Origin: Ancylobacter sp. TS-1 | GTDB lineage: Bacteria > Pseudomonadota > Alphaproteobacteria > Rhizobiales > Xanthobacteraceae | Direction of reading: 5' to 3' | Assembly (NCBI RefSeq): GCF_009223885.1 | Contig: NZ_CP045144.1 | Span: forward strand, 1,116,001 to 1,180,000 | DNA: 64,000 nt | In this document: piece after piece, positions 17,175 to 27,121 of the stretch | How the letters are laid out: the number at the start of each line of letters is the position of its first letter | How positions within the stretch are numbered: position 1 is the stretch's first letter | Translations under genes and position numbers: made by a program | Notes under the pieces: generated by a model | Seen by the model: only the letters and a program-made list of their open reading frames with translations | Told to the model about the DNA's origin: nothing | The model's database searches: none

Positions 17175-18260
17175 ATGAACCGCCCCCTTGCTTCTCCCGC
17201 CGTCGCCGCGCTGCCGGCCCGCACGCTGCGCGGGCTCGACGAGCTCGGCGAGGCCGGCCTGCTGCCGGCCGAGGCCGCGCGCGACGACCTCGCCCGCGTC
17301 GCCGCCCGCTACGCCGTGGCGGTCACGCCGGCCCTTGCCGGCCTGATCGACCGCGATGACGCCGCCGATCCCATCGCCCGCCAGTTCGTGCCCGATGCGC
17401 GCGAACTGGAGACGCACCCGCAGGAACTGGGCGATCCCATCGGCGACGGGGCGCACAGCCCGGTGCCGGGCATCGTTCACCGCTACCCCGACCGCGTTCT
17501 GCTGAAGCTGGTGGGGGTTTGCGCCGTCTATTGCCGTTTCTGCTTCCGCCGCGAGATGGTGGGGCCCGGCGCCGAGACCAGCCTGTCCGACGCGGCGCTC
17601 GACGCCGCGCTCGCCTATGTCGCCGCCCATCCGGAAATCTGGGAAGTGGTGGTGACGGGTGGCGATCCGCTTGTCGTCGCGCCGCGCCGGCTGGCCGACC
17701 TCATGGCCCGGCTTGCCGCCATCGGCCATGTGAAGATCGTGCGCTTCCATACCCGCGTGCCGGTGGCGGCGCCCGAGCGGGTGACGCCGGCGCTGGTGGA
17801 GGCGTTGCGCGCGCCTGATGTGACGACCTATGTCGCGGTGCATGCCAACCACGCCCGCGAGCTGGCGTCCGAGGCCCGCGCCGCTCTGGCCCGGCTGGCG
17901 GATGCCGGCCTCGCGCTCGTCGGCCAGAGCGTGCTGCTCGCCGGGGTGAACGACGACGCGCAGACGCTCGCCGCGCTGTTCCGCGCCCTCGTCGAGTGCC
18001 GGGTGAAGCCCTATTACCTGCACCATCCCGACCTCGCGCCGGGCACCGCGCATTTCCGCCTGACCATCGAGCGTGGGCAGGAACTGATGCGAGCGTTGCG
18101 CGGTCGCGTCTCCGGCCTCGCGCTCCCGACCTATGTGCTCGACATACCCGGCGGCCACGGCAAGGTGCCGGTCGGCCCCTCCTGGCTGGAGCCGGCGCCG
18201 GAAGGCTGGCGCGTCACCGATTATTGCGGCGGCGTGCATGCCTATGGGGAGGCGGTGTGA
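17175..18260 (+). CDS. Lysine 2,3-aminomutase-like radical SAM enzyme (KamA/EpmB family)
   Basis: The 361-residue protein has the radical SAM cluster motif CAVYCRFCFRRE (cysteines near 116, 120, 123), the TGGDPL motif, and the PLP-region ending DIPGGHGKVPVG. The family isomerises L-lysine, free (KamA) or attached to elongation factor P (EpmB); the length of about 360 residues is closer to EpmB-like enzymes. No epmA or efp gene lies next to it. The ATG at 17175 begins MNRPLASPAVAAL; the frame runs open far upstream opposite the XdhC genes. Its stop overlaps the next gene by 4 bases. Confidence 0.85.
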   Translation: MNRPLASPAVAALPARTLRGLDELGEAGLLPAEAARDDLARVAARYAVAVTPALAGLIDRDDAADPIARQFVPDARELETHPQELGDPIGDGAHSPVPGIVHRYPDRVLLKLVGVCAVYCRFCFRREMVGPGAETSLSDAALDAALAYVAAHPEIWEVVVTGGDPLVVAPRRLADLMARLAAIGHVKIVRFHTRVPVAAPERVTPALVEALRAPDVTTYVAVHANHARELASEARAALARLADAGLALVGQSVLLAGVNDDAQTLAALFRALVECRVKPYYLHHPDLAPGTAHFRLTIERGQELMRALRGRVSGLALPTYVLDIPGGHGKVPVGPSWLEPAPEGWRVTDYCGGVHAYGEAV

Positions 18261-19444
18261 GCCGGCCTGTGGACGTGGATGTGGTGGTGGTCGGCGCCGG
18301 CGCGGCCGGGCTGATGTGCGCCATCGAGGCCGGCCGGCGCGGGCGCCGCGTGGTGGTGATCGACCATGCGGACGCGCCGGGCGAGAAGATCCGCATCTCC
18401 GGCGGCGGCCGGTGCAACTTCACCAACCGCGACGCGGGCCCGAAGAACTTCCTGTCGGCCAATCCGGGCTACTGCATCTCGGCGCTGCGGCGCTACACGC
18501 AGCACGACTTCATCCGCCGCGTCGACGCGCGCGGCATCGCCTGGCACGAGAAGACCCTCGGCCAGCTCTTCTGCGACGGCTCGGCGCGGCAGATCGTGGC
18601 GATGCTGACCGACGACCTGCGCGAAGCCGGGGCGGAACTGCGCCTGTCGACCTCCATTGACGGCATCGAGCGCACCACCGACGGCTTTTCGCTGGCGACG
18701 ACGACGGGCGCGCTCGCCTGCCGCTCGCTGGTCGTCGCCTCGGGCGGCAAGTCGATCCCGAAAATGGGCGCCACCGGCTTTGGCTACGAACTGGCCGAAC
18801 GGTTCGGCCTCAAGGTGCAGCCCACGCGGCCCGGCCTCGTGCCCCTCACCCTGGAGCCGGGGCTGCTTGGGCGTCTCACACCGCTCACCGGAGTTTCCGT
18901 CGAGGCACGTGTGCGGCACGGCAGGACCGCCTTCGAGGAAGGGCTGCTGTTCACCCATCGCGGCCTGTCCGGCCCGGCGATCCTGCAGATTTCCTCCTAC
19001 TGGCGCGAGGGCGACGAGATTGCCCTCTCGCTCGCGCCCGATACCGACGTCTTCGCCACCCTGCGCGCGGCACGCTCCGCCAATGGCCGGCAGTCGCCGG
19101 TCACCGCGCTTTCCGCCTTCATTCCCAAGCGGTTGGCCCAGTTCGTCACCGAGGCCGAGGCCGGTCCGGCCAACCTCGCCGACCTCTCGGACAAGGCGCT
19201 GCGGCGCCTCGACGAGGCGGTGAACAACTGGCGGCTCAAGCCGACCGGCTCGGAGGGCTACCGCACCGCCGAGGTCACTCTGGGCGGCGTCGACACGGCC
19301 GGGCTCGATTCCCGCACCATGCAGGCGCGCGAGGTGCCGGGGCTCTATTTCATCGGCGAGGTGGTGGACGTCACCGGCTGGCTTGGCGGCTACAATTTCC
19401 AGTGGGCGTGGTCGTCCGGCTGGGTCGCCGGCCAGTTCGCCTGA
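18257..19444 (+). CDS. BaiN/HI0933-type FAD-dependent oxidoreductase
   Basis: The 395-residue flavoprotein opens with the dinucleotide fold VVVVGAGAAGLMCAIEAGRRG and the hallmark EKIRISGGGRCNFTNRD of the HI0933/BaiN group. The C-terminal signature GLYFIGEVVDVTGWLGGYNFQWAW closes the FAD site. The family reduces double bonds in unknown substrates; in gut bacteria BaiN acts on bile-acid intermediates, which need not apply here. The start is a GTG at 18257 with GGGGAGG upstream, overlapping the KamA stop by 4 bases (GTGA). The two genes are therefore a coupled pair. Confidence 0.87.
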   Translation: MSRPVDVDVVVVGAGAAGLMCAIEAGRRGRRVVVIDHADAPGEKIRISGGGRCNFTNRDAGPKNFLSANPGYCISALRRYTQHDFIRRVDARGIAWHEKTLGQLFCDGSARQIVAMLTDDLREAGAELRLSTSIDGIERTTDGFSLATTTGALACRSLVVASGGKSIPKMGATGFGYELAERFGLKVQPTRPGLVPLTLEPGLLGRLTPLTGVSVEARVRHGRTAFEEGLLFTHRGLSGPAILQISSYWREGDEIALSLAPDTDVFATLRAARSANGRQSPVTALSAFIPKRLAQFVTEAEAGPANLADLSDKALRRLDEAVNNWRLKPTGSEGYRTAEVTLGGVDTAGLDSRTMQAREVPGLYFIGEVVDVTGWLGGYNFQWAWSSGWVAGQFA

Positions 19445-19449
19445 ACGCG

Positions 19450-19980
19450 TCAGACCGCGCGGAATCTGCGATCCACATAAGCCAGCTTGGCGCCATCCGG
19501 CCCGAGCGTGACCGCCTCGACCCGGCCGACGAGGACGTCATGGGTGGCGATGGTGCGCACGTCCACCATCGCGCACTCGAACACCGCAATGGCCCCGACA
19601 ACGCACGGCACACCAAGCGCGCCCTCGTGCCAGCGCCCGGCGGCAAAGCGCTGCTCGCCGTTCAGGGCCCCGCGACCGCCGAAGATCTCCGCCATCTCCT
19701 GCTGCCCGGCGGCGAGCATGTTGACGGCGAAGCGCCCGGCCTGCCGGAACGCCGCCGCCGAGCTGACGCGACGGTTGAGGCAGACCAGCAGGGTCGGCGG
19801 GCTGTCCGACACCGAGGCGACCGCCGTCGCGGTGAAGCCGACCCGTCCCGCCTCGCCGCGCGTGGTGACGACATGCACCGCCGCGACGAGCCGGCTCATC
19901 GCCTCGCGATAGAGGCCGGGTTCGACATGCGTCTGCGCGCCGTGGTTCCGCACTTCATCCAAACCCGTTCCACCTTCCAT
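19450..19980 (-). CDS. Flavin reductase family protein
   Basis: The 176-residue protein has the flavin reductase fold: VTTRGEAGRVGFTATAVASVSDSPPTLLVCLN at about residues 40-71, RFAVNMLAAGQQEMAEIFGG, and CAMVDVRTIATHDVLVGRVEA. These small NAD(P)H:FMN reductases supply reduced flavin to partner monooxygenases (HpaC, RutF types). No monooxygenase lies nearby, so the partner is unknown. The ATG at 19980 (MEGGTGLDE) has only a weak ribosome site; the frame is open a further 59 codons upstream in AT-rich leader sequence, which is unlikely to be coding. Confidence 0.82.
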   Translation of the reverse strand: MEGGTGLDEVRNHGAQTHVEPGLYREAMSRLVAAVHVVTTRGEAGRVGFTATAVASVSDSPPTLLVCLNRRVSSAAAFRQAGRFAVNMLAAGQQEMAEIFGGRGALNGEQRFAAGRWHEGALGVPCVVGAIAVFECAMVDVRTIATHDVLVGRVEAVTLGPDGAKLAYVDRRFRAV

Positions 19981-20358
19981 TGTGCACAGCCGCCCGCACC
20001 GACCCGGCCGGGAGCGTCGCTGTGCATAACTCTCCCCGTGCGAATTTGAAAAGCCACAGGAATTCACGACCCCGGCATGGCCGGAACGTGACGAAAAGAT
20101 GAACCCCTTCGCTACGACAGTGCCGTGCAAACGCCTCAATAAGCGCCTGAGTTGCAAGGGATTTCAAGAAAACGGTATCTTATTACCCATATATCATCTG
20201 TTTCGATCGATTGCATTTCGTCTTTCGATCGAATTGTATCGGAGCGCGGTGCAGGCTAAGAGTCAGAAGCGCATACGCTATGGGCACGATCATAAATTAC
20301 GCAAAAGCCCGGCGCAGGCGCCTTCCGCAGAAACGGCTGAGGGGAGCCGGAGCATAAT
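19981..20358 (+). promoter_or_regulatory. liv operon upstream region with direct repeat TTTCGATCGA
   Basis: This 378-base gap has a stretch of markedly lower GC (about 20140-20300), including TATCTTATTACCCATATATCA. Two identical TTTCGATCGA sequences at 20201-20210 and 20223-20232 lie 22 bases apart, each followed by TTG or ATTG. Two helical turns of spacing is typical of operator pairs. The livH ribosome site GGGGAGCCGGAG lies at 20341-20352. No gene is supportable here. Confidence 0.45.
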
Positions 20359-21276
20359 ATGGAAATCTTTGTTCAGCAGCTCATCAACGGGCTGACGCTC
20401 GGCTCGATCTACGGGCTGATCGCCATCGGCTATACAATGGTGTTCGGCATCATTGGCATGGTGAACTTCGCCCATGGCGACGTGTTCATGGTCTCCGCCT
20501 TCATCGCGCTGATCTGCTTCCTGCTGGTCACGACGGTGATGGGCATCACCTCGATATTCCTGGCGCTGGCCATCGTGCTTGTCGTGGCGATGGTGTTTAC
20601 CTCGCTGCTGAACTGGGCGATCGAGCGGGTGGCCTACCGGCCGCTGCGCGGCTCGTTCCGGCTGGCTCCGATGATCTCCGCCATCGGCATGTCGATCTTC
20701 CTCGCCAATTTCGTCCAGGTGACGCAGGGTCCGCGCAACAAGCCGATCCCGCCCATGATCACCGATGTGATCGTGCTGATGGACAACGGTTCCTATCAGG
20801 TCACGCTGGCCTGGAAGCAGGTGATCATCATGGTGATCACGGCGGCGCTGCTCGGTGGCTTCTGGTACCTGGTGCAGAAGACCTCGCTCGGCCGCGCCCA
20901 GCGCGCCTGCGAACAGGACCGCAAGATGGCGGCGCTGCTCGGCATCAATGTCGACCACACCATCTCGCTGACCTTCGTCATCGGCGCCGCGCTGGCCGCC
21001 GTCGCCGGCACGCTGTACCTGATGTATTACGGCGTCGCGAACTTCGCCGACGGCTTCGTGCCGGGCGTGAAGGCCTTCACGGCGGCCGTGCTCGGCGGCA
21101 TCGGCTCGCTGCCCGGCGCCGTGCTCGGCGGGCTGCTGATCGGGCTGATCGAGACCTTCTGGTCGGCCTATTTCTCCATCGAGTACAAGGACGTGGCGGC
21201 GTTCTCCATCCTCGCCATCACGCTCATCTTCATGCCGCAGGGCCTTCTGGGGCGGCCTGAGGTCGAGAAGGTCTGA
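20359..21276 (+). CDS. livH: Branched-chain amino-acid ABC transporter permease LivH
   Basis: The 305-residue inner-membrane permease has the LivH start MEIFVQQLINGLTLGSIYGLIAIGYTMVFGIIGMVNFAHGD and about eight hydrophobic spans. The cytoplasmic loop SLGRAQRACEQDRKMAALLGINVD contacts the ATPase, and the end GLLIGLIETF is typical. With LivM it forms the pore for leucine, isoleucine, valine and often other amino acids. It is the first gene of a tight five-gene run (gaps of 11 bases or less). Confidence 0.95.
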   Translation: MEIFVQQLINGLTLGSIYGLIAIGYTMVFGIIGMVNFAHGDVFMVSAFIALICFLLVTTVMGITSIFLALAIVLVVAMVFTSLLNWAIERVAYRPLRGSFRLAPMISAIGMSIFLANFVQVTQGPRNKPIPPMITDVIVLMDNGSYQVTLAWKQVIIMVITAALLGGFWYLVQKTSLGRAQRACEQDRKMAALLGINVDHTISLTFVIGAALAAVAGTLYLMYYGVANFADGFVPGVKAFTAAVLGGIGSLPGAVLGGLLIGLIETFWSAYFSIEYKDVAAFSILAITLIFMPQGLLGRPEVEKV

Positions 21277-21287
21277 GGTCGCGCATC

Positions 21288-22721
21288 ATGGCTGTCCAGA
21301 CCGCCGAAACCGCTCCGCCCGCGGCCGCCAACCCCGTGCTGGGCCCCGCCTTCAAGGACGCGCTGATCGCCGGCCTTGTCGCGCTGGGCCTGTTCGGCCC
21401 GCTTGTCGGGTTCGAGACCGTCATCATCGACGGCGCGCTGGGGCTGGCCTACCGGCCTTCGCTGCTGGCCATCATGGTCGGCATCATCTTCGTCGGCCGG
21501 CTGCTGCTCAACCTCACCTTGTGGTCGCCGAACCGCAAACCCTCCACCCACACCGGCCCGACCCTGTTCGACCGGGCCGGCACGGTGATGGGCCCCGGCG
21601 TCAAGCCGGCGCTGCTGGCCTTCGCGGTGCTCTTCCCGGCCATCGCCACCTTCTCCCTGGGCGGGCTGAACGAGAGCCGCTACCTCATCGACCTCGGCAT
21701 CCTCATCCTCACCTATGTGATGCTTGGCTGGGGGCTGAACATCGTCGTCGGCCTCGCCGGCCTGCTCGATCTCGGCTACGTCGCCTTCTACGCGGTGGGC
21801 GCCTACACCTATGCCCTGCTCGCCACCTCGGCCCCGATCAACGACTTCTTCGCCGGCCTGTTCGGCGCCACCTTCTGGGCCAACTGGGCGTTCTGGTTCT
21901 GCCTGCCGATGGCCGGCATCTTCGCCGGTGTCTGGGGCATGATTCTCGGCTTCCCGGTGCTGCGCCTGCGCGGCGACTATCTCGCCATCGTCACCCTGGC
22001 CTTCGGCGAGATCATCCGCCTGGTGCTCATCAACTGGGTGGACTTCACCAATGGCGGGGCGGGCATCGCCTCGATCCCGCGTGCCACCTTCTTCGGCATT
22101 CCCTTCAATGCCGGGCCGGATGGATTCGCGGCGCTGTTCGGGCTGCCCTTCAGCCCGATGCACCGCATCGTCTTCCTTTACTTCGTGATCCTGGCGCTGG
22201 CGCTGCTGACCGCCTTCGTCACCGTGCGCCTCCGGCGCCTGCCCGTCGGCCGCGCCTGGGAAGCGCTGCGCGAGGACGAGATCGCCTGCCGCTCGCTCGG
22301 CATCAACACCACGACGACCAAGCTGTCGGCCTTCGCGACCGGCGCCATGTTCGGCGGCTTCGCCGGCTGCTTCTTCGCCGTGCGTGCCGGCTTCGTCAGC
22401 CCGGAGAGCTTCACCTTCGACGTGTCGGCGATGATCCTGGCCATCGTCGTGCTCGGCGGCATGGGCTCGCAGATCGGCGTCGCCGTGGCGGCGGCGGTGA
22501 TGATGGGCGGCATGGAGATGCTGCGCAATCTCGGCTTCCTCAAGCAGATCTTCGGTAACGACTTCGACCCCAGCCTCTACCGCATGCTGATCTTCGGCTT
22601 CGCCATGGTCGCCATCATGGTGTGGAAGCCGCGCGGCCTCGTCTCCACCCGCGACCCGACGATCTTCCTCAAGGAGCGCAAGGCGGTTTCCGGCGATCTC
22701 GTGAAGGAGGGCCACGGCTGA
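21288..22721 (+). CDS. livM: Branched-chain amino-acid ABC transporter permease LivM
   Basis: The 477-residue permease is longer than Escherichia coli LivM because of an N-terminal extension of about 120 residues. The core begins near LIDLGILILTYVMLGWGLNIVVGLAGLLDLGYVAFYAVGAYTYALLAT. The coupling loop VGRAWEALREDEIACRSLGINTTTTK is conserved. It pairs with LivH in the membrane. It lies 11 bases after livH and its TGA shares its last base with the livG ATG. Confidence 0.94.
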   Translation: MAVQTAETAPPAAANPVLGPAFKDALIAGLVALGLFGPLVGFETVIIDGALGLAYRPSLLAIMVGIIFVGRLLLNLTLWSPNRKPSTHTGPTLFDRAGTVMGPGVKPALLAFAVLFPAIATFSLGGLNESRYLIDLGILILTYVMLGWGLNIVVGLAGLLDLGYVAFYAVGAYTYALLATSAPINDFFAGLFGATFWANWAFWFCLPMAGIFAGVWGMILGFPVLRLRGDYLAIVTLAFGEIIRLVLINWVDFTNGGAGIASIPRATFFGIPFNAGPDGFAALFGLPFSPMHRIVFLYFVILALALLTAFVTVRLRRLPVGRAWEALREDEIACRSLGINTTTTKLSAFATGAMFGGFAGCFFAVRAGFVSPESFTFDVSAMILAIVVLGGMGSQIGVAVAAAVMMGGMEMLRNLGFLKQIFGNDFDPSLYRMLIFGFAMVAIMVWKPRGLVSTRDPTIFLKERKAVSGDLVKEGHG

Positions 22722-23679
22722 TGGCAACCTCTCCCGCAAGCGGCCTCCCGCGCTGGGAAGCCGACCCCATCCTCATGGTCGAACACCTGTTCATGCGCTT
22801 CGGCGGCCTGATCGCGGTCAACGACCTCAGCTTCAAGGTCGGGCGCGGCGACATCACCGCCCTGATCGGCCCCAATGGCGCCGGCAAGACCACGGTGTTC
22901 AACTGCATCACCGGCTTCTACAAGCCGAGCGAGGGCCGCCTCATCCTGGCGCATGGCCGTGCGCCGACGCCCGACGAGATCGCCGAGGTCACGCGCATCG
23001 GCGAGCGCTCGCTCGTCGGGCGAGACGCCGGCGTGTTCCTGCTGGAGCGGATGCCCGACTACCGGGTGTCCGGCGAGGCGAAGGTCGCCCGCACCTTCCA
23101 GAACATCCGGCTGTTCACCGGCATGACCGTGCTGGAAAACCTCATGGTCGCCCAGCACAACGCGCTGATGGCCGCCTCGGGCTATTCGCTCAAGGGGCTG
23201 TTCGGGCTGCCGGGCTGGACGAAGGCCCAGAAGGCCGCGACCGCGAAGGCGGAATACTGGCTCGACAAGGTCGGCCTCACCGACCGCGCCGACGACCCGG
23301 CCGGCGACCTGCCCTATGGCGCCCAGCGCCGGCTGGAGATCGCCCGCGCCATGTGCTCGGAGCCGATCCTGCTCTGTCTCGACGAGCCCGCCGCCGGCCT
23401 CAACCCGCGCGAAAGCCTCGAACTCAACACCCTGCTGCGCGCCATCCGCGCCGAGCACGGCACCTCGATCCTGCTGATCGAGCACGACATGAGCGTGGTG
23501 ATGGAAATTTCCGACCATGTGGTCGTGCTGGACTACGGCACCAAGATTTCCGACGGCACGCCGCAGGCGGTGAAGAACGACCCGCGCGTGATCGCCGCCT
23601 ATCTCGGCGTCGACGAGGACGCCGTGGAGGAAGTCGAGGCCGAGCTTCACATGGAGCATTCCGCGCCGGGAGCGAGCGC

Positions 23680-23683
<4 letters not shown>
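22721..23683 (+). CDS. livG: Branched-chain amino-acid ABC transporter ATPase LivG
   Basis: The 320-residue ATPase has Walker A GPNGAGKTT, Q-loop TFQNIRLF, an ABC signature region PYGAQRRLEIARA and Walker B LLCLDEPAAGLNP. An insert of about 30 residues (HGRAPTPDEIAEVTRIGERSLVGRDAGVFLLERMPDYRVSG) between Walker A and the Q-loop makes it longer than the usual 255 residues. The start at 22721 is fixed by the overlap with livM; the frame is open upstream. It hydrolyses ATP with LivF to drive uptake. Confidence 0.94.
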
Positions 23684-24455
<772 letters not shown>

Positions 24456-24456
<1 letters not shown>

Positions 24457-24932
24457 TGGCTCCCGTTTCCGGCACCCTCGTCTCCAAGGGCAGTTCGGCA
24501 AGCCTCGCCGTCGCCCTCCCCCTGCTGGTGGTCGCCCTCGTCCTGCTCTCGGCAGCGTTCATGCCCGAGTTGGTGGTCGAGGTGTCGCGCGCCGACTTCG
24601 TGCTCGTCTCCCTGTTTCTGGGCGGCGGCGCGGCGTGGCTGACCGGCCGTTCCATCGCCACCACCTGGCGGCCCTACCGGCAGGCGGTGCTCTATGCGCT
24701 GCTGCTGGGCTGCGTGGTGCGCTTCTTCCATTTCGCGCTGTTCGAGGGCACGCTGCTCTCGCTGCACTATTTCCTCACCGATACGGCCTTCCTGGTCGCC
24801 ATCGCCACCCTCGGCTTCCGTGCCGAGCGGGCCCGGCAGATGGCCACCCGCTATGGCTGGATCTACCGCCAGTCCGGGCTGTTCGGCTGGCTCGAAGGCA
24901 GCGCCGGAAACCGTTCCGGCGAGTCGCGATAG
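24456..24932 (+). CDS. Small membrane protein of the liv operon (DUF6867-like)
   Basis: The 158-residue protein has about four hydrophobic segments (ALPLLVVALVLLSAAFMP, FVLVSLFLGGGAAWLTG, AVLYALLLGCVVRFFHFAL, FLTDTAFLVAIATLGF) and a basic, aromatic tail ERARQMATRYGWIYRQ. I do not recognise a function. Similar proteins are found at this position in liv operons of Hyphomicrobiales and are, as I recall, grouped as DUF6867. Its ATG shares a base with the livF stop, so it is coupled to the transporter and probably works with or regulates it. Confidence 0.7.
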
Positions 24933-25060
24933 GCGCCTTCACCATGTTTCGCTTGCTCGTCGACAAGAGCACCGAAAAAGGCATGATACCGGCCCGGGGC
25001 GATCGTCGCCGAGCCGTAAAGGCCCTGCTTTCCACCCTTCCAGAACCAGGAGAGACGTTC

Positions 25061-26161
25061 ATGAAGAAGCTTCTGATTGCCGGCCTCGCGCTCGGCGCCA
25101 TGGCGGCGCTGGCCGCTCCGGCGTCGGCGCAGATCAAGGTCGGCGTGGGCGGTCCCATGACCGGCGCGAATGCCACCTTCGGCGCCCAGCTGAAGAACGG
25201 CGCCGAACAGTGGGCCGCCGACGTCAATGCCAAGGGCGGCATCCTCGGCCAGAAGGTCGAGCTGATCATCGGCGACGACGCCTCCAAGCCCGAGCAGGGC
25301 GTCTCGGTGGCCAACAAGTTCATCTCGGACGGCGTCAAGGTCGTCCTCGGCCACTTCAACTCGGGCGTGTCGATCCCGGCCTCCGAGCAGTATGCCGAAG
25401 CGGGCATTCTCCAGCTCACCCCGGCCTCGACCAACCCGACCTTCACCGAGCGCGGCATGACCACCGTGTTCCGCGTCTGCGGTCGTGACGACCAGCAGGG
25501 CGCCGTCGCCGGCGACTACATCGCCAAGAACCTGAAGGGCAAGAAGGTCGGCATCGTTCACGACAAGACCCCCTACGGAAAGGGCCTTGCCGACGAGACC
25601 CAGAAGTCCATGAATGCCGCCGGCATCAAGGAAGTCGTCTATGAAGGCATCAACCCGGGCGAGAAGGATTATTCCGCGCTCGTGTCGAAGCTGAAGGCCG
25701 CCAATGTCGACGTGCTCTATTACGGCGGCCTGCACACCGAAGCCGGCCTGCTCGTGCGCCAGATGCGCGACCAGGGCATGACCACCGTCCTGTTCTCGGG
25801 CGACGGCATCACCGACAAGGAGTTCTGGACCATCGCCGGTCCGGGCGCCGCCGGCACCCTGATGACCTTCGGCCCCGATCCGCGCAACAGCCCGGCTGCC
25901 GCCGCGGTCGTCGCCGAGTTCAAGAAGAAGGGCATCGATCCGGAAGGCTACGTGCTCTACACCTACGCCGCCGGCCAGGTGTTCCAGCAGGCTGCCGAGG
26001 CGACCAAGTCGCTCGATAACGCCAAGCTGGCCGAGTACATCCACTCGGGCAAGACCTTCAAGACCGTTCTTGGCGACCTGATCTTCGACAAGAAGGGCGA
26101 CCGCACCACCCTCGACTACGTGCTGTACGTCTGGAAGGACGGCGGCTACTCGCAGATGTGA
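25061..26161 (+). CDS. Branched-chain amino-acid ABC transporter substrate-binding protein
   Basis: The 366-residue periplasmic protein has a Sec signal peptide (MKKLLIAGLALGAMAALAAPASAQ) and the Leu/Ile/Val-binding fold: IKVGVGGPMTGANATFGAQLKNGAEQWAADVNAKGG, GHFNSGVSIPASEQYAEAG and GGLHTEAGLLVRQMRDQG. It delivers amino acids to the LivHMGF permease. It follows the operon after a 128-base gap and has its own AGGAGAG ribosome site, so it may also have its own promoter. A strong terminator follows. The ATG at 25061 is clear from the signal peptide. Confidence 0.93.
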   Translation: MKKLLIAGLALGAMAALAAPASAQIKVGVGGPMTGANATFGAQLKNGAEQWAADVNAKGGILGQKVELIIGDDASKPEQGVSVANKFISDGVKVVLGHFNSGVSIPASEQYAEAGILQLTPASTNPTFTERGMTTVFRVCGRDDQQGAVAGDYIAKNLKGKKVGIVHDKTPYGKGLADETQKSMNAAGIKEVVYEGINPGEKDYSALVSKLKAANVDVLYYGGLHTEAGLLVRQMRDQGMTTVLFSGDGITDKEFWTIAGPGAAGTLMTFGPDPRNSPAAAAVVAEFKKKGIDPEGYVLYTYAAGQVFQQAAEATKSLDNAKLAEYIHSGKTFKTVLGDLIFDKKGDRTTLDYVLYVWKDGGYSQM

Positions 26162-26214
26162 GCCGCACCGCCGCGCTTCGCCGCGCGGCGTCGGTTTTCA
26201 CCGCGCCTATGACG

Positions 26215-26248
26215 AAACCCGCCGGAGCGATCCGGCGGGTTTTCTTTT
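26215..26248 (+). terminator. Intrinsic terminator ending the liv operon
   Basis: A perfect 12-base stem AAACCCGCCGGA (26215-26226) / TCCGGCGGGTTT (26231-26242) with tetraloop GCGA is followed by TCTTTT. This is among the strongest terminators in the window. Confidence 0.85.
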
Positions 26249-26275
26249 GGCCATGCCGTGGAAGCGGCGTACCGC

Positions 26276-27007
26276 TCAACCGATGGCCGAGAGCGCCGGG
26301 AACGTCTCCAGCAGCCAGAAACTCATCTCCGACATCCAGCCGGACAGGAAGCCGATGCCGGTCAGCACCAGCAGCGCGCCCATCACCTTCTCGATGATCG
26401 GCAGGTAACGGCGCGCATGGCCGAGCAGGCCGAGCGCCGGGCGCGCCATCGCCGCGACCAGCAGGAAGGGCACGCCGAGCCCGGCGGAATAGGTCGCCAG
26501 CAGACCGGCTCCGCGCGTCAGCGTCTGCTCGCTCGCCGCCACGGCGAGGATCGCCGCCAGCACCGGGCCGATGCAGGGCGTCCAACCGAAGGCAAAGGCC
26601 AGCCCCATCACATAGGCCCCGGCCAGCGTGGTCGGCGCGTCGACATGCACGCGCTTGCTGCGCGTCAGCCAGCCGAGGCGCAGAATGCCGAGGAAATGCA
26701 GGCCCATCAGCAGGATCGCGACGCCCGCCACGATGGCCAGTTCCTGCGAGTAGAGCCGCAGATAGCCGCCCGCCACCGAGGCGCCGGCGCCAAGCGCGAC
26801 GAACACCGTCGTGAAGCCAGCAACGAACAGCCCGGCCGCGCCCAGCGTGCGCCACGCGGCGACATCGGTGGGCGCCTTGTGGGTGATCTGGTCGAGGCTG
26901 GTGCCGGCGAGGTAGCACAGGTAAGGCGGAACCAGCGGAAGCACGCAGGGCGAGGCGAAGCTGGCGATACCGGCCACGAAGGCGGCCGGAAGAGTGACGT
27001 CGGCCAT
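26276..27007 (-). CDS. CcdA-type cytochrome c biogenesis / thiol-disulfide membrane protein
   Basis: The 243-residue protein has six predicted membrane helices and the two conserved cysteines of CcdA, in FASPCVLPLVPPYLCYLAG (near the N terminus) and FGWTPCIGPVLAAI (first segment of the second repeat). CcdA passes electrons from cytoplasmic thioredoxin to periplasmic thioredoxins for cytochrome c maturation or disulfide repair. The start is the ATG at 27007; the frame is open about 100 codons upstream but that part is not conserved. It is a single gene, divergent from the P1 hydrolase gene. Confidence 0.9.
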   Translation of the reverse strand: MADVTLPAAFVAGIASFASPCVLPLVPPYLCYLAGTSLDQITHKAPTDVAAWRTLGAAGLFVAGFTTVFVALGAGASVAGGYLRLYSQELAIVAGVAILLMGLHFLGILRLGWLTRSKRVHVDAPTTLAGAYVMGLAFAFGWTPCIGPVLAAILAVAASEQTLTRGAGLLATYSAGLGVPFLLVAAMARPALGLLGHARRYLPIIEKVMGALLVLTGIGFLSGWMSEMSFWLLETFPALSAIG

Positions 27008-27121
27008 GAAATGCGCAACCTTGCCGTTCCCGGGGAGCTTCCCAATGCACGCCCGCATCGGGTTGCGCAATGCGGTGCCTTGGCCCTCCCCGTGATGTGA
27101 TGCCCGTGCGCGAGGAAAACG

